NCBI RefSeq assembly: GCF_001555965.1
Contig: NZ_LSHX01000029.1
Location: 147,456-211,455 of the forward strand
Reading direction: 5' to 3'
DNA length: 64,000 nucleotides
Origin: Sphingomonas sp. CCH21-G11
GTDB taxonomy: Bacteria; Pseudomonadota; Alphaproteobacteria; Sphingomonadales; Sphingomonadaceae
The notes below the pieces were generated by a model. The model saw nothing but the letters and a program-made list of their open reading frames with translations. It was not told where the DNA came from and searched no databases. Shown in pieces: positions 24,205 through 33,478 of this stretch. Each line of letters begins with the position of its first letter. Within the stretch, counting starts at the first letter, position 1. The position numbers and the translations under genes are program-made.

Positions 24205-26694
24205 ATGCGCCGATCGGCACTGTCATTTTGCGCGATGGGGCTGGCTGTTCTGGCGAGTTTGCCGGCCGTACCGGTCGCCGCGCAGCAGGAGCCAGCCGTG
24301 CAGCCCGAAAAATGGCCGGCGCCGACCTGGCCCCGTCCGCGCGACCCTGCCGTGGAGCAACGGATCGCCGACCTGATCGATCGCATGACGCTGGAGGAGA
24401 AGGTCGGGCAAGTCATCCAGGCCGACATCGCCAGCGTCACGCCCGAAGAGGTGCGGCGCTATCATCTCGGCTCGATCCTGAACGGCGGCAACAGCGGGCC
24501 CGGCGGCGACGATCTGGCACCGCCGGCGAAGTGGCTCGAACTCGCCGACGAGATGTGGACGGCATCGGTCGATCGGACGGGCGGGCGGACGGGCGTTCCC
24601 GTGCTGTGGGGTACCGACGCGGTTCACGGGCACAGCAACATCGTTGGTGCCACGCTGTTCCCGCACAATATCGGGCTTGGCGCCGCGAATGATCCCGATC
24701 TGATCGAGCGGATCGGTCGCGCCACCGCGATCGAGATCCGCACCACCGGACAGGAATGGACCTTCGCACCGACACTGACCGTGCCACAGGATTACCGCTG
24801 GGGCCGCGCCTATGAGGGCTATTCGTCCGACCCCGCGCTGGTCAGCCTCTATGCCGACCGGATGGTCCGGGGGCTTCAGGGCGAACCGGGCGACACCCCG
24901 CTGCTCGACGGGCCGCACGTCCTGGCCAGCACCAAGCATTTCATCGCCGATGGCGGCACCACCGAGGGCCGCGACCAGGGCGACGCGGCGATTTCCGAAG
25001 ACGATCTGCGCCGCGTCCACGGTGCGCCGTATCAGCAGGCGATCTCCGCCGGCGTCGGCACGATCATGACGAGCTTCTCCAGCTGGCAGGGTACCAAGAT
25101 CGCCGGCCACAAGGGGCTTGTGACCGACGTGCTGAAGAAGCGCATGAATTTCGACGGCTTCGTCGTGACCGACTGGAATGCGCACGGTCAGATCGCCGGC
25201 TGCACTAATGCAAGCTGCCCACGCGCGATCAACGCCGGGGTCGACATGTACATGGCGCCCGATACCTGGCGCGCGCTGTACGACTCGCTGCTTGCCCAGG
25301 CGAAAGACGGCACCGTGCCGATCGCGCAGCTGGACGAAGCGGTGCGCCGCGTCCTGCGGGTCAAGGCCTGGATCGGGCTGCTTGACGCGCCCAAGCCATC
25401 CGAACGGGCGTTCTCCGGGCGCTTCGAGCTGCTGGGCGCGCCCGATCACCGTGCCCTGGCGCGCGAGGCCGTCGCCAAATCGCTCGTCCTGCTCAAACGC
25501 CGGGACGCCGTGCTGCCGCTTCGCCCCGGTGGCCGCATCCTGGTGGTTGGCGAGGCTGCGGACGATATCGCTCGCCAGTCCGGCGGCTGGACGCTGTCGT
25601 GGCAGGGCACCGGGCTGACCAACGCCCACTTTCCCGGCGCGACATCGATCTGGTCGGCGATCGCGGATGCCGCCCGGCAGGGTGGCGGCACTGCGGCGCT
25701 TGCCCTGGATGGCCGCTGGCAGGGCCCCAAGCCCGATGTGGCGGTGGTCGTGTTCGGCGAGACGCCTTATGCCGAGTTCCAGGGCGACCTGAAGGCACTA
25801 CAGCTTCGGCCCGAGCTGCGCGGCCATGTCGAGGTGATGCGCCGGCTGAAGTCGGCGGGCATTCCAATCGTCGCGGTGATGCTCACCGGACGACCGCTGT
25901 TCATCAATCCCGAACTCAACCTGGCGGACGCACTGGTCGTCGCGTGGCTCCCCGGTTCCGAAGGCGCGGGGGTCGCCGATGGCCTGTTCGGGCGCACACC
26001 CTTTACCGGTCGGCTTCCGGCGGACTGGCCGCTTACCGCACAGGCCGACGGACCCGTCCTGTTTCGGCGCGGCTTCGGCCCGGCGCCGGCAGCGACGTGG
26101 CGGCCGCTGCCCGAGGCCTCCGGCGTGGCCGAAACCGGCGCCGTCGGCGTCTTCTTCGACGCTGGCCGACCGTCGCCGTCCTGGTCGTTCCAGATCAGCG
26201 ACGCGACGGGCAACAGCACCCGCGTCACCCAGGTGCCGACCGTCGCGCCGGATAGTCGCGTGCAGGTGACGGCAGTCGATCATCTACGCCAGGAGGATGC
26301 CCGTCGCGTCGCGATGGCGGGCGGTGCCGCGCAAATCGTCGAGCTGACCACCCAGATGCCTGTCGATCTGTCGCGTGAGACGAATGGCGACGTGATGCTG
26401 GTCCTGACGATTCGCGTTGAGCAGCCGTCCTCGGCACCCGTGCGGGCGCTGGTCGGCTGCGGAGTCGGGTGCGGCGCAGCGGTGCCGTTGCCAGAACTGT
26501 CGCAGCCCTCGCCCAAGGGCTGGCAGCGGATCGGCATCCCCCTCAAATGCTTCGCCCGGGCCGGCGCGGACATGAGCCGGATCGACGCCCCGTTTCGGAT
26601 AGCAACCGCTGGCGCGCTGACGTTCAGCCTGTCGCGTGTGGCGCTCGGGACGGATGCGGACGTGATCTCCACATGCGGCGACAGGCCAAAGTAG
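24205..26694 (+). CDS. Secreted glycoside hydrolase family 3 exo-beta-glucosidase
   Basis: An 829-residue enzyme with a signal peptide (to about PVAAQ) that removes terminal beta-glucosyl units in the periplasm. The GH3 barrel has MTLEEKVGQVIQAD, GTDAVHGHSNIVGATLFPHNIGL in pieces, and the nucleophile Asp at about 323 in FVVTDWNAHG. The second alpha/beta domain includes FGETPYAEFQGD with acid/base candidates. The extra C-terminal beta domain (from about residue 650) matches the ExoP-type extension of marine and sphingomonad 1,3/1,4-beta-glucanases. GGGAG precedes the ATG by seven bases. It is divergent from the TonB receptor and shares the palindromic operator. Confidence 0.93.
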   Translation: MRRSALSFCAMGLAVLASLPAVPVAAQQEPAVQPEKWPAPTWPRPRDPAVEQRIADLIDRMTLEEKVGQVIQADIASVTPEEVRRYHLGSILNGGNSGPGGDDLAPPAKWLELADEMWTASVDRTGGRTGVPVLWGTDAVHGHSNIVGATLFPHNIGLGAANDPDLIERIGRATAIEIRTTGQEWTFAPTLTVPQDYRWGRAYEGYSSDPALVSLYADRMVRGLQGEPGDTPLLDGPHVLASTKHFIADGGTTEGRDQGDAAISEDDLRRVHGAPYQQAISAGVGTIMTSFSSWQGTKIAGHKGLVTDVLKKRMNFDGFVVTDWNAHGQIAGCTNASCPRAINAGVDMYMAPDTWRALYDSLLAQAKDGTVPIAQLDEAVRRVLRVKAWIGLLDAPKPSERAFSGRFELLGAPDHRALAREAVAKSLVLLKRRDAVLPLRPGGRILVVGEAADDIARQSGGWTLSWQGTGLTNAHFPGATSIWSAIADAARQGGGTAALALDGRWQGPKPDVAVVVFGETPYAEFQGDLKALQLRPELRGHVEVMRRLKSAGIPIVAVMLTGRPLFINPELNLADALVVAWLPGSEGAGVADGLFGRTPFTGRLPADWPLTAQADGPVLFRRGFGPAPAATWRPLPEASGVAETGAVGVFFDAGRPSPSWSFQISDATGNSTRVTQVPTVAPDSRVQVTAVDHLRQEDARRVAMAGGAAQIVELTTQMPVDLSRETNGDVMLVLTIRVEQPSSAPVRALVGCGVGCGAAVPLPELSQPSPKGWQRIGIPLKCFARAGADMSRIDAPFRIATAGALTFSLSRVALGTDADVISTCGDRPK

Positions 26695-26859
26695 CTGCAT
26701 CGATCGAAACCGGTCGACATGCGAACGGCGTCGAAACAATACGCGCCAGTCCAACGCCCGCCGTCAGCAATCGGCCGCAAATCTGTCGTCCACGCGCCCC
26801 ATAGCGATTGTCTGCTTTCCGGGGCTGAATGCCAAAAGCGGTCTATCCGCAATTGATGC

Positions 26860-26874
26860 TGTGGACGGCTCTCC
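26860..26874 (+). repeat. Left subterminal inverted repeat of the IS1111-type element
   Basis: TGTGGACGGCTCTCC at this position matches, in inverted orientation and with a single mismatch, the sequence at 28203-28217. Such 11-15 bp subterminal repeats, a few bases inside the true ends, are the hallmark of the IS1111 group of IS110 elements. Confidence 0.75.
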
Positions 26875-26922
26875 ATCCCACCTGCGGTAATATCGCGGGG
26901 TTGAGCTGGAAGGAGAGCCACG

Positions 26923-27951
26923 ATGGAGAAGGTTGCGACGATCGGCCTGGATATCGCGAAGTCGGTATTTCAGGTGCATGGAGTGGGTGCGGATGGCAAG
27001 GTTCTGATCCGCCGCCGGCTGACGCGAGCGAGGATGCTGCCTTTCTTCGCGAAGCTGCCGCGCTGTCTCGTGGGCATCGAGGCGTGCAACAACTCGCACT
27101 ATTGGGCACGCGAGCTGATCGCCCTTGGTCACGACGTGAAGCTGATGCCGGCGCAGTATGTGAAGCCCTATGTGAAGCGCGGGAAGAACGACGCTGCCGA
27201 TGCCGAGGCGATCTGTGAGGCTGTAACCAGGCCCAGCATGCGCTTCGTTGCCGTTAAGAGCGCAGAGCAGCAGAGCCTGATGATGCTGCACCGGGTGCGG
27301 CTGATGCTGAACCGCCAGCGCACGCAGATATCGAACGCGATCCGTGCCCACGTCTCGGAGTTCGGTGTCGTGGCTCCCGTTGGCAGGCTCGGCGTTGACC
27401 GGCTGCTCGAGGTCGTTGCTGATGCAAGCGATGATCGCATCCCCGAGGATGCGCGTCTCTGTCTCCAGATGCTGGCAGCGCAGCTCGAAGTCGTGAAGCA
27501 GCAGATCCTTGAGAACGATCGGCGCGTACTTGCCAGCGCGCGGCGAACCGAGCTCGGGCGCAGGCTGATGGATATCCCGGGCGTGGGGCCGCTCCTGGCG
27601 AGCGCGTTCGTCGCCTCGGTCGCCGATCCCACCATGTTTAGAACAGGCCGCGATCTGGCTGCCTGGATCGGTCTCGTACCCAAGCAAAACTCTTCTGGCG
27701 GCAAGGATCGGCTCGGCAGCATCACGCGTGCCGGCAATCGCTATCTCCGGCAGATGCTCGTTGTCGGCGCCATGGCAGTCATCCGTTACGCGCAGCGACA
27801 CGGCACAAAGCGGCCTTGGCTAGTGCGACTGCTCGCACGGCGCCCTACCAAGGTTGCAGCGGTAGCGCTCGCCAACAAGAACGCACGGATGGTCTGGGCG
27901 CTGATGACCAGCGGCGAACGCTATCGCGAACCGATGCCGATGGCGGCGTAG
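26923..27951 (+). CDS. IS110-family (IS1111 group) DEDD transposase
   Basis: A 342-residue recombinase. The N-terminal DEDD RuvC-like domain shows GLDIAKSVFQVHG, GIEACNNSHYWAREL and KRGKNDAADAEAICEA with the acidic residues in place. The C-terminal Tnp_20 domain shows DIPGVGPLLASAFVA and LVPKQNSSGGKDRLG, containing the conserved nucleophilic serine region. Length is normal and the frame is intact, so the element may be active. It starts only about 60 bases inside the left repeat, while about 250 non-coding bases follow the stop, the arrangement of the IS1111 group. Confidence 0.93.
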   Translation: MEKVATIGLDIAKSVFQVHGVGADGKVLIRRRLTRARMLPFFAKLPRCLVGIEACNNSHYWARELIALGHDVKLMPAQYVKPYVKRGKNDAADAEAICEAVTRPSMRFVAVKSAEQQSLMMLHRVRLMLNRQRTQISNAIRAHVSEFGVVAPVGRLGVDRLLEVVADASDDRIPEDARLCLQMLAAQLEVVKQQILENDRRVLASARRTELGRRLMDIPGVGPLLASAFVASVADPTMFRTGRDLAAWIGLVPKQNSSGGKDRLGSITRAGNRYLRQMLVVGAMAVIRYAQRHGTKRPWLVRLLARRPTKVAAVALANKNARMVWALMTSGERYREPMPMAA

Positions 27952-28202
27952 ACATCAGCGCGAGGCTCGCGCTTACGAGGTTGGGAAGGGCAAAGAGGAG
28001 TTGATGCACAAAGCCGGTTGAAACCGCCGGATCGGGAAAACCCATTTTGGGCCGTGGCGCTTCGAGCGCGAGCTATAGGTCGGGACCCGATTCGCGCGAA
28101 AGGCATCATGGCCAGCGGCGCATGTCAAAGCCGCATCGAAAGGCCGGACACATGGCCGCCTCGACCAGCGAAACGCAGCGCTTCGAAAAACTCCTTGCCA
28201 AC
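27952..28202 (+). ncRNA. Candidate guide (bridge/seek) RNA region of the IS110-type element
   Basis: The 251 bases between the transposase stop and the right subterminal repeat have no gene. They include GCGCGAG-G-CTCGCGC at 27958-27972 and other pairing segments. In the IS1111 group the structured RNA that specifies donor and target is encoded in the 3' non-coding end, so this is the expected place. I infer it from position and symmetry, not from a folding calculation. Confidence 0.4.
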
Positions 28203-28217
28203 GGAGGGCCGTCCACA
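28203..28217 (-). repeat. Right subterminal inverted repeat of the IS1111-type element
   Basis: GGAGGGCCGTCCACA is the inverted partner of the repeat at 26860-26874, with one mismatch. Together they place the whole element at about 26.85-28.22 kb. The following 250 bases up to the ABC transporter gene hold no recognisable coding sequence. Confidence 0.75.
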
Positions 28218-28468
28218 CACGGCCCAGTAGCTGCCATCATAGCGTCGGGGCCCCTGAACCGGCCGAAATTGGGCCGGAACCGGACTAGCAGCTTTAGGAG
28301 CGGGCAGACCGCATCGACCGACCGCTTCCGATCCCAAAGAGGCCGCCTTGATGAACAGGAAAGTTGCAGCGCCGGGGGTGACATACGTCATGTCGTTGCG
28401 CTGACGTCGGGCACTGCTGCGCCATGTGGTGGCGGGCTAGATCGGGCTCCACAGTCAGGAGGACGATC

Positions 28469-29392
28469 ATGCTGCCCAACCCTTCATCGACCATCGCTTC
28501 GCTAGAAGCCGCGACCAAGGCATATGGCGCGCACCGCGTGCTTGATGGTTTCGACTTCGCGCTTGAGGCCGGATCGGTCACTGCGCTGCTTGGCCCCAAT
28601 GGGGCCGGCAAAACCACCGTTGCGGGGCTGCTGACCGGTCGCTTGCGAGCCGATGCAGGCACGGTCAACCTCTTCGGCCGCGATCCCTCTGACCCGTTGG
28701 CCCGGGCGCGCATTGGGGTCATGCTGCAGGCGGGTGGCCTGCCCGACACCCTGACCGTGGCCGAAGCGGTCAATCTGCACGCGGGCTATTTCGCCCGCCG
28801 CCTGCCGACCGCAGCGGTGCTCGAGCAGGCGGGCCTCACCGCACTGTCGGGCCGCCGCTGCGATCGGCTGTCGGGCGGCGAGGCGCGCAAAGTACAGTTC
28901 GCCATGGCGATTGCCGGGTCGCCGGATCTGCTGGTGCTGGACGAACCGACCACCGGCTTCGACCCCGAATCCCGCCGGGCGATGTGGGACGTTGTCCGCG
29001 CCAAGGCTGATATGGGCACCGCCGTCCTGCTCGCCACGCACCATATGGACGAGGCCGACGCGCTGGCTGACCGTATCGTGGTGATCGCCGATGGCCGCAT
29101 CGTGGCCGATGGCGCTCCGGCCGCGATCAAGGCGAGGGTGGCGGCGACCGCGATCCGGCTGCGCACGCGGCTGGCGGCAGACCGCTTCCGCGCGCTGCCC
29201 GGAGTGGTCAAAGCCGAGACAGTCGGCGCAGACCTTTCGCTGCTGACCACCGCGCCGCGCCTGACGCTGGAGGCCGCCTTCGCGATCGACCCGGCCCTCG
29301 CCCATTTCGAAGTCACCGGGGCAAGCCTTGAAGATGCCCTCGCCAATCTTGTCCAGTCCAACCGCACAACCGCTCTGAAGGAGGCCGCATGA
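28469..29392 (+). CDS. ABC transporter ATP-binding protein
   Basis: A 307-residue ATPase that energises the permease encoded next. It has Walker A GPNGAGKTT, the Q-loop MLQAGGLPDTLTV, signature LSGGEARK, Walker B LLVLDEPTTGFDP and the switch His in LLATHHMDEAD. The C-terminal extension is typical of drug/lipid exporters of the CcmA/DrrA type. ATG 28469 follows AGGAGG; the longer open frame from 28424 is not needed. The stop overlaps the permease start (ATGA). Confidence 0.93.
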   Translation: MLPNPSSTIASLEAATKAYGAHRVLDGFDFALEAGSVTALLGPNGAGKTTVAGLLTGRLRADAGTVNLFGRDPSDPLARARIGVMLQAGGLPDTLTVAEAVNLHAGYFARRLPTAAVLEQAGLTALSGRRCDRLSGGEARKVQFAMAIAGSPDLLVLDEPTTGFDPESRRAMWDVVRAKADMGTAVLLATHHMDEADALADRIVVIADGRIVADGAPAAIKARVAATAIRLRTRLAADRFRALPGVVKAETVGADLSLLTTAPRLTLEAAFAIDPALAHFEVTGASLEDALANLVQSNRTTALKEAA

Positions 29393-30147
29393 TGACCACC
29401 GCGCTGATCGCCCCCGCACCCGCGGTCTATGCCCGCGAAAGCTGGGCCGAGATCGTCAAGTCGGCGCGGATGCCGCAATTCATCATCCCCACCATCGCCC
29501 TGCCGCCCGCCTTCTACGCCCTGTTCGCGCTCGCGATGGGGCAGGGCAGCGCGGAAGGCGCGACCCGCGCGCTGGCCACCTTCGGGGTGTTTGCGGTGAT
29601 GGGCCCGGCGCTGTTCGGCTTCGGTGCGAACATTGCTGCCGAACGGGAAAGCGGGCAGCTTGAGCTGAAGCGCCTCTCGCCCATGCCCGCAGGCGCGCAG
29701 ATCGCCGCCAAGCTGGCTGCGACCGCCGCCTTCAGCTTGGTCGCCTTCGTGCTGCTTTATGGGCTGGGACTGGCGGGGGGCGTCGCCCTTACCGCATCGC
29801 AGTGGGCGATGCTCGTTTGCGTCCACACCCTCGCCATCATCCCCTTCGCGCTGATCGGGCTTGGCATCGGCTACCGCCTTGGCCAGAAAGGCGCGATTGC
29901 GGTGGCCAATATCGTGTTTCTGGCGCTGGCCGTGCTGGGGGGCCTGTGGATGCCGATTGCCGTGCTGCCCGATGCGATGCAGGCCATCGCCTGGGCCTTG
30001 CCGTCCTATCACCTTGGCGAAATGGCGCTGATGGCGGCAGGTAAGCGTGAAGCGTCCAACCTGTCGCTCCACGCCGGGCCGCTGGTGCTGATCACGCTGG
30101 CCGCTGCGCTGTTCGCCTGGACGGGCGAGAAGGCGCAGGCGAGGTAA
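29389..30147 (+). CDS. ABC-2 type transporter permease
   Basis: A 252-residue integral inner-membrane protein with six hydrophobic segments, for example FIIPTIALPPAFYALFALAM, VFAVMGPALFGFG, LVAFVLLYGLGLAGG and IANIVFLALAVLGGLWMPI. A cytosolic coupling stretch (NIAAERESGQLELKRL) is typical of ABC-2 exporters. It overlaps the ATPase gene by four bases and lies two bases before the sensor kinase gene. This ATPase-permease-kinase-regulator order resembles the Bacillus YvfS/YvfT and DesKR-linked exporters. Confidence 0.88.
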   Translation: MMTTALIAPAPAVYARESWAEIVKSARMPQFIIPTIALPPAFYALFALAMGQGSAEGATRALATFGVFAVMGPALFGFGANIAAERESGQLELKRLSPMPAGAQIAAKLAATAAFSLVAFVLLYGLGLAGGVALTASQWAMLVCVHTLAIIPFALIGLGIGYRLGQKGAIAVANIVFLALAVLGGLWMPIAVLPDAMQAIAWALPSYHLGEMALMAAGKREASNLSLHAGPLVLITLAAALFAWTGEKAQAR

Positions 30148-30148
30148 G

Positions 30149-31252
30149 ATGGCCAAGGCCGAGCAAAACGCAAAAGCTGGGGGCCGGGTGCTCAGGTGGG
30201 AAGCCATCGACCATCCGGCCATCTGGCTTGCCTACCTGCCGCTGTTCTTCATCCCATGGGCCATCAAGCTGCCGAGCACGGTGCAGATGATCGCAGCCGG
30301 GATTGGCTTGGCGATGTTTCTGGGGGTCTATTTCCTGTCGCTGAAGGCGGGGGGCTGGCAGCTGATCGGCTTTGCCTTGGCCGCCTTGCTGCTGTCCTTC
30401 GCGCTGGCCTTCACGGGCAGCAACTGGACGGTGATCGCGGTCTATGCGGCTGCGATGATCGCCGAACTGCGCCCGGCCTGGCGGGCGGGCCTCGGGGTTG
30501 GCGCCTTTGCGGCGGCCAGCGCGGGGCTGGCGTTGGCGACGGGGCAGCCGGCGTCTTACTGGGTGCTGGGGGTGTTCCTGATGATCATGGTCGGCATCGG
30601 CAACATCTCGCGCGGCGCCTTGCAGGACAAGAACCGCGCGCTTGCCGCCGCACAGGGCGAGGTGCGCCAGTTCGCCGCCGCGGCCGAGCGTGAGCGGATC
30701 GGGCGCGATCTGCATGATCTGCTGGGCCGTACGCTGACCCTCATTGCGCTCAAGGCCGATCTCGCCGCCCGGCTGGCTGACAGCGCGCCTGACAAGGCGG
30801 CGGACGAAATGCGCGACATCGCCGCCGCCGCGCGCGAGGGGCTGGCCGAAGTGCGCGCTGCTGTCAGCGGGATGACGGGCGCGAGCCTTATGCGTGAGAT
30901 CGCCGGGTCCAAGGTGGCCCTCGCCGCCGCCGGGATCGCCTGCGAGGTCGAGGGCGAGGCCGAGGCCATCGATCCCGGCACCAGTGCAGTGCTGGCCATG
31001 GCGCTGCGTGAGGCGGTGACCAACGTGATCCGCCATTCGGGCGCGCGCACCTGCCGCATCGCGCTGATCCAGCGGGCGGGCGGGCTGGAGCTGAAGGTCA
31101 GCGATGATGGCGATGGGCAGGCGGTGCGCCCCGGCGGCGGGCTGGCGGGCCTGACCGCGCGTCTCACCGCAGCAGGCGGCGAACTGGCGGTCGAGGGCGA
31201 CCCGTGCGGCACCCGCCTCACCGCGCGCCTGCCGCAAGGGGCGCTCGCATGA
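30149..31252 (+). CDS. Sensor histidine kinase, NarL/DesK class
   Basis: A 367-residue membrane kinase. Five or six N-terminal transmembrane segments (residues 20-150) are followed by a coiled region and the HisKA_3 motif AERERIGRDLHDLLG with phospho-acceptor His at about 189. The ATPase domain has MALREAVTNVIRHSGA (N box) and the G boxes DDGDGQ and GGGLAGL. The membrane part lacks a large external domain, as in DesK, which senses membrane state. It overlaps the response-regulator gene by ATGA and follows an ABC exporter, so it probably controls that exporter. Confidence 0.9.
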   Translation: MAKAEQNAKAGGRVLRWEAIDHPAIWLAYLPLFFIPWAIKLPSTVQMIAAGIGLAMFLGVYFLSLKAGGWQLIGFALAALLLSFALAFTGSNWTVIAVYAAAMIAELRPAWRAGLGVGAFAAASAGLALATGQPASYWVLGVFLMIMVGIGNISRGALQDKNRALAAAQGEVRQFAAAAERERIGRDLHDLLGRTLTLIALKADLAARLADSAPDKAADEMRDIAAAAREGLAEVRAAVSGMTGASLMREIAGSKVALAAAGIACEVEGEAEAIDPGTSAVLAMALREAVTNVIRHSGARTCRIALIQRAGGLELKVSDDGDGQAVRPGGGLAGLTARLTAAGGELAVEGDPCGTRLTARLPQGALA

Positions 31253-31854
31253 TCCGCCTCGTGATCGCCGAGGATCAGGCGCTGGTGCTGGGCGCGCTGG
31301 CAACGCTGCTCTCGCTGGAAGGCGATATCGACATCATCGCCCGCGTCGGCGATGGTGCCGCTGCGCTCGAAGCTGTGCGAGCGCATAAGCCCGATATCCT
31401 CCTCTCCGATATCGAGATGCCGCAGATGACCGGCCTCGACGTCGCCGAAGCCATCGCGCGGGAGGGACTGACGTCTCGCGTGCTGATCGTCACCACCTTT
31501 GGCCGTGCAGGATATTTGCGGCGCGCGATGGATGCAGGCGTGCGCGGCTATTTGCTCAAGGACACACCCGCCGATGCGCTGGCCGCCGCAATCCGCAAGG
31601 TAGCCGCAGGAGGGCGAGCGATTGCGCCGGAACTAGCCGAACTCGCCTGGGACGCGCCCGCCAACCCCCTGACAGACCGCGAGCGCGATGTGCTGCGGTT
31701 GGCCGATGAAGGCCACTCGAACAAGGAAATCGCCCGCCAGCTTGATCTGTCCCCCGGCACGGTGCGAAATTACCTCTCCGAAGCTTCAGCCAAACTATTT
31801 GCCACCAGCCGCATCGAAGCCGGCCGCGTCGCGCGCGAAAAAGGCTGGCTTTGA
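31249..31854 (+). CDS. Response regulator, NarL/FixJ family (DesR-like)
   Basis: A 201-residue two-domain transcription factor. The receiver domain has the acidic pair in IAEDQ, the phosphorylatable Asp54 in LLSDIEMPQ, the Thr in LIVTTFG and the Lys in YLLKDTPADAL. The C-terminal LuxR-type HTH reads LTDRERDVLRLADEG, SNKEIARQLDLSPGTVRNYLS. I use ATG 31249, which overlaps the kinase stop; the earlier frame would lie inside the kinase gene. It is the phosphorylation target of the upstream kinase. Confidence 0.93.
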   Translation: MIRLVIAEDQALVLGALATLLSLEGDIDIIARVGDGAAALEAVRAHKPDILLSDIEMPQMTGLDVAEAIAREGLTSRVLIVTTFGRAGYLRRAMDAGVRGYLLKDTPADALAAAIRKVAAGGRAIAPELAELAWDAPANPLTDRERDVLRLADEGHSNKEIARQLDLSPGTVRNYLSEASAKLFATSRIEAGRVAREKGWL

Positions 31855-31923
31855 CGCGCGCCATGACGCTTGTCACCTCCGCGCGCTGACACCCCGCACT
31901 GCCGCCGCCGCCGCAGATGCGGC

Positions 31924-31946
31924 ACTCCCTCAAGCAATAAGGGAGT
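31924..31946 (+). promoter_or_regulatory. Hairpin that would mask the ribosome site of the hydrolase gene
   Basis: ACTCCCT (31924-31930) and AGGGAGT (31940-31946) form a perfect 7-bp stem around a nine-base loop. The 3' arm contains the GGGAG ribosome site of the gene starting at ATG 31953. It could be a weak terminator for the regulator operon, but no T-run follows, so translational masking is the alternative. Confidence 0.4.
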
Positions 31947-31952
31947 TTGCCG

Positions 31953-32960
31953 ATGAGATGGAAGAACGCAGCGATGGTGACGGCGGGGATTGCCGCCTTG
32001 CTGGGCGGGGCGGCGCTGTTCAAGGTGCAGGCGCCGGAGCGCTACGGCCTGCCGGAGATCGAGGTGCTTGCCCCCGGCGCGACCGGCAAGCGAGTCGCGC
32101 AGGGCGAGCTTTTCGGCAACTACTTTCCCGCGCAGGGCCCGGATGCCGGCCCCGGCCCGCACCCGGCGGTTCTGCTGCTCGGCGGATCGGAAGGGGGTCT
32201 GGGCAGCGGTGCGCGCCAGATGGCGCTGGCCCTGCAGCAAGAGGGCTTTGCGGTCTTCCAGATCGCGTACTTCGGCGCGCCGGGCCAGACCGATGCGCTT
32301 GAGGGGATCCGGCTCGAATTGTTCGACAAGGGGCTCGATTGGCTCAAGACCCAGCCCGGGGTCGATGCAACGCGGATCGCGGTGATGGGCGCATCCAAGG
32401 GAGCGGAGGCCGCGCTCCTGGTCGCCGCGCGCCGCTCCGATGTGGCCGCCGTGGTCGCTGGGATGCCGACCAGCGTGGCTTGGAATGGGATCAACTGGGC
32501 CAGCGGCGGGCAGAGCGACCGCTCCTCGTGGACAGCGGGCGGCAAGGAAGTGCCGACCATGCCGTTTGGCGACTGGGATCAGGCCGATGGTATCATCAGC
32601 GTCTATCGCACGATCGAGGACCCGGCGCGTCAGACCGAGGCGGACCGCGCCGCGATCCCGATCGAACGGGGCCGGGCCGAAGTGCTGCTGGTGTGCGGCG
32701 AGGCGGAAACCATGTGGCCCGCCTGCCCGATGTCGCGGCAGGTCGCCGCGCGCAGCAAGGCCCGCTCCGGTCCGCCTGTCACCGTGCTTTCCTACAAGGA
32801 TGCCGGCCATTTCGTGTTCGGCCCGCCGATCGCGCGCGATCATCGCTTTTATCCGCGGCTTGGAGAATATGGCGGCAGCGTGGAAGGCAATGCCGCAGCC
32901 CGCGCCAATAGCTGGCCGCAAGTCATCGCTTTTCTGAGGCGCGCTATGGTGGATACCTGA
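31953..32960 (+). CDS. Alpha/beta hydrolase with BAAT-type acyl-CoA thioester hydrolase C-terminal domain
   Basis: A 335-residue protein with one N-terminal hydrophobic segment (AAMVTAGIAALLGGAALF), probably a signal or anchor. The hydrolase core has VLLLGGSEGGLGSG (oxyanion region), the nucleophile elbow GASKGAEAA with Ser at about 148, and the late DAGHFVFGPP containing the catalytic His. This layout matches the dienelactone-hydrolase/BAAT C-terminal family. Start ATG 31953 has GGGAG eight bases upstream. It stands alone behind the two-component genes; substrate unknown. Confidence 0.85.
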   Translation: MRWKNAAMVTAGIAALLGGAALFKVQAPERYGLPEIEVLAPGATGKRVAQGELFGNYFPAQGPDAGPGPHPAVLLLGGSEGGLGSGARQMALALQQEGFAVFQIAYFGAPGQTDALEGIRLELFDKGLDWLKTQPGVDATRIAVMGASKGAEAALLVAARRSDVAAVVAGMPTSVAWNGINWASGGQSDRSSWTAGGKEVPTMPFGDWDQADGIISVYRTIEDPARQTEADRAAIPIERGRAEVLLVCGEAETMWPACPMSRQVAARSKARSGPPVTVLSYKDAGHFVFGPPIARDHRFYPRLGEYGGSVEGNAAARANSWPQVIAFLRRAMVDT

Positions 32961-33229
32961 ACAACTTCGGCAAGGCTGATCCGGCGCTGGTACGTGAAGG
33001 CCGACGATCCGTTCGCGGTCGTTCGATCGGCCCACCGCAGCGCGCGCGGTCTGCAGCTAACCCTCGACGCGTCACACAGTGCCGACCTGATAATGCGGCT
33101 TGCGGACCACGAGATCATCCTTGATCGAACCGCCGACAGCGTCGCCGTCCTCTTGCTGATTATCTCCCCGCCAGCGGAGGTCGTCATCTCGTCGTTCCAG
33201 CGCAACGACATCCGCCACAGCCTGATCGG
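32961..33229 (+). other. Degenerate region upstream of the recombinase fragment
   Basis: An 80-residue open frame (32994-33236) covers this stretch but shows no family resemblance and no ribosome site. Because it precedes a recombinase C-terminal fragment, it is probably decayed element DNA. Confidence 0.3.
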
Positions 33230-33478
33230 GTGCTGATCGCTGCACTGCGCAAGGCGCATGCCATGCTCGGCGCAGAGCGCGGCCTGCCGACCCTGGATGC
33301 CGCACCGACCTCGCCCTACGACCGCAACATCCGGCGGCTCGCATTCCTCGCACCTGACATCCAGCGGGCGATCCTCGATGGACGCCAGCCGCACCATCTC
33401 AACCTGAAAGCACTCAAGCATGTCGAGCTGCCGCTGAACTGGTCGCGGCAGCGCGAGATGCTGCGGTTCCGCAAGTAG
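33230..33478 (+). pseudogene. C-terminal fragment of a large serine recombinase
   Basis: The frame encodes IRRLAFLAPDIQRAILDGRQPHHL followed in the same frame by LPLNWSRQREMLRF. This is the closing part of site-specific serine recombinases common in sphingomonads (YVSRLIRLAFLAPDIV..AILEGRQP...LPLDW..QR..LGF). No catalytic domain is present. It lies about 370 bases left of the tRNA-derived direct repeat of the genomic island and indicates an older element at the same locus. The GTG at 33230 is not a convincing start. Confidence 0.65.

Noticed and set aside
28786..30222. 478-codon minus-strand open frame over the ABC transporter
   Set aside because: Antisense shadow; the plus-strand genes carry Walker, signature and transmembrane features.
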